NCBI RefSeq assembly: GCF_024972755.1
Contig: NZ_CP087724.1
Location: 2,356,001-2,420,000, forward strand
Length of the DNA: 64,000 nucleotides
Reading direction: 5' to 3'
Source: Halanaeroarchaeum sp. HSR-CO
Lineage (GTDB): Archaea; Halobacteriota; Halobacteria; Halobacteriales; Halobacteriaceae
The notes beneath the pieces were generated by a model. That model searched no databases and had not been told where the DNA came from. It saw nothing but the letters and a program-made list of their open reading frames with translations. Below are positions 19,447-25,964 of this stretch, in pieces. The translations under genes and the position numbers were made by a program. Each line of letters starts with the position of its first letter. The stretch's first letter is position 1.

Positions 19447-20049
19447 ATGGCCGATACACCCAGCGCGGGCCCGGACCGCGAGGACGAGACCGCAGAGAAC
19501 GCCAGCCAGGACGTGATCGCGGTCGATGCCGACGACACCCCACAGGGGACGGTCAACCGTCTCGACGCCCACACGGGCGAGGGCGTCCGCCATCGCGCCT
19601 TTACCTGCATGCTCTTCGACGAAGAGGGACGAGTGTTGCTCGCCCAGCGGGCCCCCCGGAAACGGCTCTGGGACACCTACTGGGACGGCACCGTCGCCTC
19701 CCACCCGGTGGAAGGACAGACCCAGGTCGAGGCCACCGAGGAACGCCTGGAGGAGGAACTCGGACTCACCCCGGACCAGTACGACGACCTGGCGGTGACC
19801 GACCGCTTCGAGTACAAGCGCTACTACCTCGACGAGGGACTCGAATGGGAGGTCTGTTCGGTACTGACCGCGACCGTCACCGACATGGACTTCGAACCGG
19901 ACGAGGCCGAGGTCGGCGGCCTGCTCTGGGTCGACTACGAAGACCTCTACGAGAACGCTCGCTACTACCGGCAACTCCGTCTCTGCCCGTGGTTCGAGAT
20001 CGCGATGCGCCGCGACCTCGATCCCTCGGTCGACACGACCGATCTCTGA
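19447..20049 (+). CDS. idi: Type 1 isopentenyl-diphosphate isomerase-like Nudix protein
   Basis: A 200-aa protein of the IDI-1/Nudix fold, which interconverts IPP and DMAPP for isoprenoid lipids. Matches to the family include VRHRAFTCMLFDEEGRVLLAQRA, the Nudix-like EATEERLEEELGL helix, the acidic EWEVCSVL strand (E133, E135) that corresponds to the catalytic Glu region, and LCPWFEIAM near the end. The canonical active-site Cys (E. coli VCGHP) is replaced: the segment reads TVASHP with Ala84. An acidic N-terminal extension of about 20 residues is halophilic padding. Whether it is an active IDI or a Nudix hydrolase is not settled by sequence. Confidence 0.75.
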   Translation: MADTPSAGPDREDETAENASQDVIAVDADDTPQGTVNRLDAHTGEGVRHRAFTCMLFDEEGRVLLAQRAPRKRLWDTYWDGTVASHPVEGQTQVEATEERLEEELGLTPDQYDDLAVTDRFEYKRYYLDEGLEWEVCSVLTATVTDMDFEPDEAEVGGLLWVDYEDLYENARYYRQLRLCPWFEIAMRRDLDPSVDTTDL

Positions 20050-20081
20050 ACGCTCGGTGATCCCGGCCCGAGCGTGAGGAC

Positions 20082-20087
20082 TTTTCT
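20082..20087 (+). promoter_or_regulatory. TATA-like box supporting a GTG start
   Basis: TTTTCT lies 24-29 bp upstream of the GTG at 20111, so the JAMM gene is likely leaderless and starts with GTG. Confidence 0.4.
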
Positions 20088-20110
20088 TCCAGGCCGCCGA
20101 AACGTCGATC

Positions 20111-20536
20111 GTGCTCGTCCTGACTGCCGACGCCTACGAAGACGTCCTCGACCATGCCCAGGAGGACGTGCCCCGGGAGGCCTGTGGTATCCTCGCCGGT
20201 CGGAAGCTGGACGACCGGTGGGTGGTCCAGCGAGCCCTTCGCCTGGAGAACGTCGCCGCCGCGCCACGGATCACCTACGAGATGGACCCCGAAGAACAGT
20301 TCGCGGTGATGGAGACCATCGAGGAACATGGCCAGTCGGTCGTGGGGTTCTATCACTCCCATCCGGCCGGTCCAGAGCGCCCGAGCGAGACCGACCACGA
20401 GCGTGCCACGTGGCAGGATCACTACTACCTGATCGTTTCGCTCGCCCGCCGGCCGCCGGTAATGGACGCGTGGCGGTGGACCGGGAGCGAATTCGAACTC
20501 GCTGCCCTGTCGGTCAGGTCGGCGGACGGGACCTGA
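20111..20536 (+). CDS. JAMM/MPN+ metalloprotease (desampylase HvJAMM1-like)
   Basis: A 141-aa single-domain JAB1/MPN protease. The complete JAMM zinc motif is present: E23, then H82-S-H84, seven residues, S92, two residues, D95. In Haloferax the related HvJAMM1 cleaves SAMP ubiquitin-like modifiers from their targets and trims their ends. The window also encodes a SAMP-like protein at 44522-44821 that carries a C-terminal tail after diglycine, a possible substrate. The start is GTG, chosen by length and by the upstream TATA-like box. Confidence 0.88.
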   Translation: MLVLTADAYEDVLDHAQEDVPREACGILAGRKLDDRWVVQRALRLENVAAAPRITYEMDPEEQFAVMETIEEHGQSVVGFYHSHPAGPERPSETDHERATWQDHYYLIVSLARRPPVMDAWRWTGSEFELAALSVRSADGT

Positions 20537-20539
20537 CGA

Positions 20540-20752
20540 TCAGACAGCGTCCCGGTGGCGCAGCGCCGTCCAGACGCCGATGGCCCCGAACAGCAGTGCC
20601 GGCAGCATGGCGAGAGCGACGTAGACGCCGTATCCAGCCTGAAGACCGATGGTCAGATACCACACCGCCGCCGGGACGACGACCAGCGTCAGGGCGATGA
20701 GCCCGACCAGCAGCCAGCCCCGTGACCCCGAGAGGTCCGTCGAATCCGCCAT
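20540..20752 (-). CDS. Small two-helix membrane protein
   Basis: A 70-residue protein with two predicted membrane helices (WLLVGLIALTLVVVPAAVWYL and VYVALAMLPALLFGAIGVWTA) and a short polar N-terminus. No family is recognised. Its ATG overlaps the stop of the alcohol dehydrogenase-type gene by one base (TGATG), so it is translated from the same mRNA. It converges on the JAMM gene with 3 bp between stops. Confidence 0.65.
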   Translation of the reverse strand: MADSTDLSGSRGWLLVGLIALTLVVVPAAVWYLTIGLQAGYGVYVALAMLPALLFGAIGVWTALRHRDAV

Positions 20753-21792
20753 CAGTACTCCCCGTCCGGGACGACGACCACCTTGCCGAAGCCCTCGCGG
20801 TTCTCGATCATGTCGTGGGCGGTTGCCGTCTCGCTCATCGGAAGGACGTCGCGGACCCGGACGTCGAAGGTGCCGTCCCAGACGAGTGAGAGCACGTCGT
20901 CGACCTCCCCGGGCGTCCCCATGGTCGACCCGATGACCGACAACTGATTCCAGAAGATGCGGCGGATGTCGGTCTCCGGGTTCGGGCCGGTCGTCGCGCC
21001 GCAGGTGACCAGTCGGCCACCCTTCGCCAGCGACCGGAGCGAGTCCTGCCAGGTCGCCGCGCCGATGTGATCGACCACCACGTCCACGCCCCGCTTCCCG
21101 GTCAGTTCGCGAACGGCGCTCGCGAAGTTCTCCGATTCGTAGTCGATAGCGTGGTCGGCACCGATCTCCGCGGCGTAGGCGAGTTTCTCCTCGCTGCTCG
21201 CCGTGGCGATCACCTCGGCTCCGGCGTAGTCGGCGATCTGGACCGCGGCGTGGCCGACCCCGCCGCTCGCGCCCAGGACGAGGACCGTTTCCCCCGGCGA
21301 GAGATCCGCCCGCGTGACGAGCATCCGCCAGGCCGTCTGGAAGACGAGCGGGGCGGCCGCAGCGGTCTCCCAGTCGACGTGGTCGGGGACGAGGACCAGA
21401 TTGTCCTCGGGGATCGACGCGAGTTCGCTGTGGACGCCCGAAACGTGTTCGCCGATGATGTGGTAGTTCGTACACATCGATTCCTCGCCGTCGCGACAGA
21501 ACTCGCACTCGCCACACGAGACGCCAGCGCTGAGCGCGACGTGATCGCCCGGTTCGAACCGGGAGACGCCGTCGCCGACCTCGAGGACGACGCCCGCCCC
21601 GTCGCTCCCCGGAACGTGGGGCATCTCGAGGTCGAGGCCCGGGAGCCCCCGGCGCGTCCAGATATCGAGATGGTTCAGTGCCCCCGCCTCGATGTCCACC
21701 AGGACGTCGTTTCGCCCGACAGCCGGGTCGGGCGCCTCCTCGTACGCGATGACGTCGGTCTCACCGTGTCCGTGGAACTGGACTGCCTTCAT
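20752..21792 (-). CDS. Zinc-type/quinone-type alcohol dehydrogenase (MDR family)
   Basis: A 346-aa medium-chain dehydrogenase/reductase. It opens with MKAVQFHGHGETDVIAYEE, has the structural-zinc lobe with Cys ligands in CGECEFCRDGEESMC near residues 90-104, the NAD(P)-binding VLVLGASGGVGHAAVQIA near residue 160, and LVTCGATTGPNPETD downstream. Catalytic-zinc ligands are present (HVPGSDGAG region). The substrate is unknown. It is followed by a coupled small membrane protein. Confidence 0.88.
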   Translation of the reverse strand: MKAVQFHGHGETDVIAYEEAPDPAVGRNDVLVDIEAGALNHLDIWTRRGLPGLDLEMPHVPGSDGAGVVLEVGDGVSRFEPGDHVALSAGVSCGECEFCRDGEESMCTNYHIIGEHVSGVHSELASIPEDNLVLVPDHVDWETAAAAPLVFQTAWRMLVTRADLSPGETVLVLGASGGVGHAAVQIADYAGAEVIATASSEEKLAYAAEIGADHAIDYESENFASAVRELTGKRGVDVVVDHIGAATWQDSLRSLAKGGRLVTCGATTGPNPETDIRRIFWNQLSVIGSTMGTPGEVDDVLSLVWDGTFDVRVRDVLPMSETATAHDMIENREGFGKVVVVPDGEY

Positions 21793-21921
21793 GTCCCAGT
21801 CCTTGCGGGTCGAGACCTTTACTGTATGGCCGACGGTGTTCGTCCGCGGCCCCGGGCGACCGTCCCGCGGACGAACCCGACGGCGTCGAAGGTTTAGGTA
21901 GTCCGCGGGCAAAGGGACGCC

Positions 21922-22647
21922 ATGGTCGATTACCAGTCGCGGGACACCAGGATCGACGGCGATGGCGAGGCGGCGAGCGACGAGCAATCACCCGACCAGG
22001 ACGACGGAGGCGAGTCGGACCACGACGCGGGCGAACGAGCCCAGCAGCCCGAATCACACGAGGAACGTGCCCACGACCACGGAACCAGCGACGAACGGGC
22101 ACACGACCATGGAGCTCACGAAGAACACGGGCACGAACATCACGCCCACGACAAGACTGAACTCGGCGTCGGCGTCGTGACCATCACCAGCACACGGTCA
22201 CTCGACGACGACCCCAGCGGTGACGCCATCGAGGAGATCCTCGAATCCCCGGGCAACACGATCGTCACCCGTGAACTCGTCCGCGACTCCCGGGACGTCA
22301 TCCAGTCAACCGTGGACAACCTGGTCCAGCGAGATGACGTGGACCTCGTCGTGACGACGGGCGGAACGGGTGTCTCACCCGACGACGTCACCGTCGAGGC
22401 GGTTCGCCCACTCTTCGAGAAGGACCTGCCGGGCTTCGGCGAGGTGTTCCGGGCGGAGTCCTACGACGAAATCGGGACGAAGGTCGTCGGGACGCGGGCC
22501 ACCGCCGGCATCGCGAACGGCGTCCCGGTGTTCGTCCTCCCCGGAAGCAAGAACGCAGTCACCCTCGCGACGGCCGAGATCATCCTGCCCGAAGCGGGGC
22601 ACCTGGCTGGTCTGGCGACTCGCGACCGGAACGAAGACGAGGAGTGA
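21922..22647 (+). CDS. moaB: MoaB/Mog-family molybdopterin protein with His-rich N-terminal extension
   Basis: A 241-aa protein whose residues 79-236 form the MoCF-binding domain that adenylylates molybdopterin (LGVGVVTITSTRS, then TTGGTGVSPDDVTVEAV, and the C-terminal LPGSKNAVTLA). Residues 1-77 are an extension with 12 His between positions 34 and 76, including two copies of ERAHDHG and the cluster EEHGHEHHAHD. The extension could buffer or deliver a divalent metal. It is 130 bp from the divergent alcohol dehydrogenase gene and is followed by the cold-shock gene. Confidence 0.88.
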   Translation: MVDYQSRDTRIDGDGEAASDEQSPDQDDGGESDHDAGERAQQPESHEERAHDHGTSDERAHDHGAHEEHGHEHHAHDKTELGVGVVTITSTRSLDDDPSGDAIEEILESPGNTIVTRELVRDSRDVIQSTVDNLVQRDDVDLVVTTGGTGVSPDDVTVEAVRPLFEKDLPGFGEVFRAESYDEIGTKVVGTRATAGIANGVPVFVLPGSKNAVTLATAEIILPEAGHLAGLATRDRNEDEE

Positions 22648-22712
22648 TCTCGTCGCGGTACGGCATCGGCAGGCATATACGTCGAAGCGCGCTACTGCAA
22701 AGCGGAGTTACA

Positions 22713-22907
22713 ATGGCAACAGGTACGGTCTCGTTCTTCCATGATCGGAAGGGCTACGGTTTCATCGAAACGGACGATTCTGACGACGACGTGTTCTTCC
22801 ACATGGAGGATGTCGGCGGCCCGGACCTCGAAGAGGGTCAGGAAGTCGAATTCGACATCGGCCAGGGCGACAAGGGCCCGCGCGCCGAGAATCTCGAACG
22901 TCTGTAA
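22713..22907 (+). CDS. cspA: Cold-shock protein
   Basis: A 64-aa single CSD domain. The RNP1 motif KGYGFIE and RNP2-like DDVFFHMEDV bind single-stranded RNA or DNA. The ATG is chosen because MATGTVSFFHDRKGYGF is the canonical N-terminus; the open frame upstream is not homologous. An ATA-rich box (CATATAC, 22676-22682) lies about 35 bp upstream. Short acidic CSPs are typical of haloarchaea, several per genome. Confidence 0.93.
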   Translation: MATGTVSFFHDRKGYGFIETDDSDDDVFFHMEDVGGPDLEEGQEVEFDIGQGDKGPRAENLERL

Positions 22908-23058
22908 CCAGGCGCTATCGTCAGCGAACAACCGGTCTGGTGCGTTCGGCCCACCGCCAAACCGCAACTATCGGGCCGTCATCTTTCACACCGAGGAGCG
23001 ACGGCCGTCTCCGCCGGCGGGTTCGAATTTATCAGTGATACCAGCCAACAATGACACG

Positions 23059-23313
23059 ATGGCCCGGCCAGGAGAACACGCCGAGGAGGCGCGCGAGCGA
23101 GCGGACGACGCCCTCACGGCCGCCCTGGCCAATCGGACGACCGAACCCGAGTGCGAGGCGTGTTCCAGCCCCGCCGACTTCTTTCTCTACGAACCGGAGC
23201 GCGTGGCTACCTTCGTCTGCTGGGAGCACGTCAGCCCGGTCGCTGCCGTCGTCGATGCGGACCGGCCGACCGACAGACCGCTCGCCGTCCCCCTCTCGGA
23301 GGAGTTCAGTTGA
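23059..23313 (+). CDS. Small CxxC/CxxH protein, unknown function
   Basis: Eighty-four residues with a helical N-terminus and a metal-binding pattern CEACSSPADFFLYEP...FVCWEH, that is C36-x2-C39 and a CxxH knuckle. Such short Zn-knuckle proteins are abundant in haloarchaea; some work as adaptor or DNA-binding proteins. It sits immediately before the folate enzyme with one base between the stop and the next ATG, so the two are probably co-transcribed. Confidence 0.7.
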   Translation: MARPGEHAEEARERADDALTAALANRTTEPECEACSSPADFFLYEPERVATFVCWEHVSPVAAVVDADRPTDRPLAVPLSEEFS

Positions 23314-23314
23314 G

Positions 23315-24043
23315 ATGAGCGAAGACAAACAGACCCTCCGCGAGCGGGTCTGGGACGCCCTCGAGGCCGAGAGAGTGGCGCGCTTTCCGTTCCCGCCCCA
23401 CGACCGCATCCCCAACTTCGCGGGGGCCGAGGAGGCGGCAGCCCGGCTGTTCGACCGATCCGAGTGGCGGGCCGCCGGGACCGTGAAGTCCAATCCCGAC
23501 GCGCCCCAGCTTCCGGTCAGGCGCGGAGCACTACGAGCAGGCAAGCGGGTGTCCATGGCTGTACCGCGACTCCGTGACGAACGATGTTTCCTGACACTCG
23601 ATCCGGCCACCATCGACGACACCGAGGCCGCCGCGACCATCTCCCACGTCGACGAGTACGCCACCCGGGTCGGTCCCGACGGGATGGGGCCGGTCGACCT
23701 CATCGTCGCCGGCAGCGTCGCGGTCACGCCAGCGGGCGACCGAATTGGCAAAGGCGAGGGCTACAGCGACCTGGAGTTCGCCATCCTTCGCGAGGCCGAA
23801 CTGGTGGGTCCGGAGACGACCATCGTCACGACCGTCCACGAGATGCAGGTGCTCGACCGAACGGTCGAGACCGAACCTCACGACGTCCCGATCGACCTGA
23901 TCGTGACGCCAGAGCGAACCATCGAGACCGACCGCCGGGACGATCGACCGGCGGGTATCGAGTGGGAACGCCTGGACGAGGCGACCATCGAGGCCATTCC
24001 GATCCTCCAGCGACTCCGTCCCTCGCGGCGCGGGCGCGGTTAG
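23315..24043 (+). CDS. 5-formyltetrahydrofolate cyclo-ligase family protein
   Basis: A 242-aa MTHFS-domain protein that would convert 5-formyl-THF to 5,10-methenyl-THF with ATP. Seen are the N-terminal helix LRERVWDALE, the nucleotide-binding region near RAGKRVSMAVPRLRDE, and the phosphate loop GDRIGKGEGYSDLEFAIL near residue 140, which is typical of the family. The later residues HDVPIDLIVTPERTIET match as well. Many haloarchaea use folate, which is consistent. It may act with the small upstream Zn protein. The stop overlaps the cupin gene's stop by 4 bp. Confidence 0.85.
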   Translation: MSEDKQTLRERVWDALEAERVARFPFPPHDRIPNFAGAEEAAARLFDRSEWRAAGTVKSNPDAPQLPVRRGALRAGKRVSMAVPRLRDERCFLTLDPATIDDTEAAATISHVDEYATRVGPDGMGPVDLIVAGSVAVTPAGDRIGKGEGYSDLEFAILREAELVGPETTIVTTVHEMQVLDRTVETEPHDVPIDLIVTPERTIETDRRDDRPAGIEWERLDEATIEAIPILQRLRPSRRGRG

Positions 24044-24357
24044 CCCGGCGACGGAGCGAACGTCGCGGTGAGGACCGCCCGCTGGTCTGTCTCGTTCCGC
24101 GCGCCGTGGACTGCGCCTGGCTCGTGGACCACGACCCCAGGAGCGGTCACCCGTTCTTCGACGTCGTCTTGCACCACGACGACCTCGCCCTCGACGACGT
24201 GGAAGACGTTCGTGGAGCCCTCGTGAGCGTGGGGTTCCAGTGTCGCGTTCGGCCCGAACGCGAAGACCTTCACGAGGACGTCCTCGAAGTACGCGAGTTC
24301 TTCGTCGATGACGGTTCCCTCGTCGGGATCGAGATCCGGGAGACGGTCGAGTGCCAT
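24040..24357 (-). CDS. Cupin domain protein
   Basis: A 105-aa single-cupin barrel. The first cupin motif EPHAHEGSTNVFHVVEGE supplies metal-binding His and Glu; the second, EPGAVHGARNET, supplies another His. Function and substrate are not predictable. It converges on the folate enzyme. A second, unrelated cupin is at 60757-61095. Confidence 0.82.
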   Translation of the reverse strand: MALDRLPDLDPDEGTVIDEELAYFEDVLVKVFAFGPNATLEPHAHEGSTNVFHVVEGEVVVVQDDVEERVTAPGVVVHEPGAVHGARNETDQRAVLTATFAPSPG

Positions 24358-24402
24358 ATCCGGTCTACGTCGGCCCGGAGGAAAACGATTGGCACCCCGG
24401 CG

Positions 24403-24732
24403 TTACGCGCTGATCGAGGCGACGAGTTCCTCGGCGACGACGTCGGGCGAGAGCAGGTCCGGGTCGACGGCGAGGTCGAGTTGTCCGGTGACGAACTCGG
24501 GGACGGAGTCGGTGGTGTAGAAGACGATACGGATCGATGGGTGACGGTCCTTGGCGACGGGGACGGCGGTCGCCTCCGCGGCGTCGGTGATGACGAGGAG
24601 GTCGGCGTCCGCGAGGCCCGCGTCGTCGAGTGACTCGCCGGTCGCGAGGCCCTCGACGCGGGTGGTTTCGACGTCGTGGTCCGCGAGCGCCGCTTCGATG
24701 CCGCGGTCCGGGCCGACGATGACTGCCTGCAT
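24403..24732 (-). CDS. Haloarchaeal conserved protein (DUF7126-like)
   Basis: A 109-aa protein with a Rossmann-like start MQAVIVGPDRGIEAALADHD and a DADLLVITDAAEATAVPVA core, then FVTGQLDLAVDPDLLSPDVV. I recall haloarchaeal relatives under DUF7126, sometimes mislabelled as CTP synthetase. No catalytic residues are evident. It resembles a receiver-like or nucleotide-binding half fold. It abuts the 70-bp tandem repeat array on its upstream side. Confidence 0.65.
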   Translation of the reverse strand: MQAVIVGPDRGIEAALADHDVETTRVEGLATGESLDDAGLADADLLVITDAAEATAVPVAKDRHPSIRIVFYTTDSVPEFVTGQLDLAVDPDLLSPDVVAEELVASISA

Positions 24733-24772
24733 GGTCGTCTCTCGGTGGGGAGTAGGTATGAATTTGGTGTAT

Positions 24773-25150
24773 GCGAGGTTCGAGCGATAGCGAGAACCTC
24801 GATATGGCGAACGCGGAGCGAGGGACGAGCGATGCGTGAGCTGCGAGGTTCGAGCGACAGCGAGAACCTCGATATGGCGAACGCGGAGCGAGGGACGAGC
24901 GATGCGTGAGCTGCGAGGTTCGAGCGACAGCGAGAACCTCGATATGGCGAACGCGGAGCGAGGGACGAGCGATGCGTGAGCTGCGAGGTTCGAGCGACAG
25001 CGAGAACCTCGATATGGCGAACGCGGAGCGAGGGACGAGCGATGCGTGAGCTGCGAGGTTCGAGCGACAGCGAGAACCTCGATATGGCGAACGCGGAGCG
25101 AGGGACGAGCGATGCGTGAGCTGCGAGGCTCGAGCGATAGCGAGAACCTC
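24773..25150. repeat. Five tandem 70-bp repeats plus a 28-bp partial copy
   Basis: Copies start at 24773, 24843, 24913, 24983 and 25053, and a partial copy spans 25123-25150. Copies 2-5 are identical; copy 1 and the partial differ by single bases (gcgata for gcgaca, and ggctc for ggttc). Each unit holds an 8-bp perfect inverted repeat, CGAGGTTC and GAACCTCG, around a 12-base loop. Seventy is not a multiple of 3, so the array cannot be a coding repeat. There is no variable spacer, which excludes CRISPR. It fills the upstream flank of the gene at 24403. Confidence 0.95.
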
Positions 25151-25245
25151 CCCTATTGTGAATGCGCAGCGACGGACAGATCATCCCGATCTCCGCGGAA
25201 GTCCCCATCGACGAATGCGGTCCACAGTTCGGAGGGTCCACTCGT

Positions 25246-25258
25246 CCCCCCCCCCCCC
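25246..25258. repeat. Poly-C tract, 13 bases
   Basis: A run of 13 C lies 17 bp beyond the 3' end of the minus-strand gene at 25275-25484. On that strand it is a G-run just after the stop. Such tracts are rare here and are prone to length change or assembly error. Confidence 0.9.
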
Positions 25259-25274
25259 GTCATCCACCCGAAAT

Positions 25275-25484
25275 CTATCCCTCGATCTGCCCGATGCTGC
25301 GTTCGGCCGGGACGTCCCCAGCGTCCACTGGCGCGAGGTGGAGCAGTCGCCCCTCGCCGGACGCCATCCACTCCTCGCCCGTCGCTTCGTCCCAGCAACA
25401 GACTTCCCAGACGCCGGCCTCCAGTCGCTCCCATATCTCCTCGTCGGAGTAGAACGATCCGTTCGAGCACCGGTAGTATCTCAT
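25275..25484 (-). CDS. Small Cys/Trp-rich protein, unknown function
   Basis: Sixty-nine residues with MRYYRCSNGSFYSDEEIWER, then VWEVCCWDEATGEEWMASGE and an acidic C-terminus. The content of Trp, Tyr and Cys (three Cys) is high for a haloarchaeon. No family is recognised. It lies between the 70-bp repeats and a second small Zn-finger gene on the same strand, and it may be co-transcribed with that gene. Start chosen as MRYYRC; MVSM nine bases upstream is an alternative. Confidence 0.5.
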   Translation of the reverse strand: MRYYRCSNGSFYSDEEIWERLEAGVWEVCCWDEATGEEWMASGEGRLLHLAPVDAGDVPAERSIGQIEG

Positions 25485-25553
25485 AGAGACCACCCTCGCT
25501 CGACCGACTCCCGTCTCGACACGGTAGCCATGACAGTGGCTGCGAGTGAATCG

Positions 25554-25697
25554 TTATGGACCACGCGCAGCGACACCCCCATAGAGGGCCGTATTCGGGA
25601 CGCAATCGGGACAGCCGTATATCTCTCCCTCCTCGGATCCGAAGACGCGAACGAAATCGGGCGTGACGAATCCACCACACGAGTTGCACGTTTTCAT
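25554..25697 (-). CDS. Small CxxC zinc-finger protein (DUF7563-like)
   Basis: Forty-seven residues carrying two CxxC knuckles, CNSCGGFV at residues 4-7 and CPDCVP near residue 32, separated by VRVFGSEEGEIYG. The spacing fits a single zinc ribbon. I recall haloarchaeal relatives as DUF7563, of unknown role. An in-frame frame extends further upstream but without homology, so the internal ATG at 25697 is chosen. Confidence 0.7.
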   Translation of the reverse strand: MKTCNSCGGFVTPDFVRVFGSEEGEIYGCPDCVPNTALYGGVAARGP

Positions 25698-25867
25698 GCG
25701 TCGTAGCTCCCCATTTCGCCGGTATCGTGGATGCACTGGCGAACGAGTGCCGCGGGAACGCGGCGATGGGAGTTCCCGCTCCCACCGGTCCGGGTCGCAC
25801 CGTTCTCTCCCCCACGCACCTTCGACCGGCCTATTGACAGTCGATGGCAAGGGGTAGAAAGCTACGT

Positions 25868-25881
25868 GCTAGTCAGCTAGC
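25868..25881. other. Short inverted repeat upstream of the small-protein cluster
   Basis: GCTAG-TCAG-CTAGC is a perfect 5-bp stem with a 4-base loop in the 267-bp stretch between the zinc-finger gene and the bat-type gene. Role unknown; no gene is seen in that stretch. Confidence 0.3.
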
Positions 25882-25939
25882 CATACGGTATCCGATGGCT
25901 GATACGATGTCGGGAGACCGACTGGACACGGGTGGCTGA

Positions 25940-25950
25940 CCCCCCCCCCC
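25940..25950. repeat. Poly-C tract, 11 bases, G-rich on the minus strand
   Basis: Eleven C lie 14 bp beyond the stop of the bat-type gene. On its transcript the segment becomes GGGG, GGTGGGTGGG and then the G-run, a sequence able to form a G-quadruplex. Confidence 0.85.
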
Positions 25951-25964
25951 ACCCACCGCTTCCC

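Noticed and set aside
24773-25150. CRISPR array
   Set aside because: The repeats are contiguous 70-bp units with no variable spacers and no cas genes nearby.
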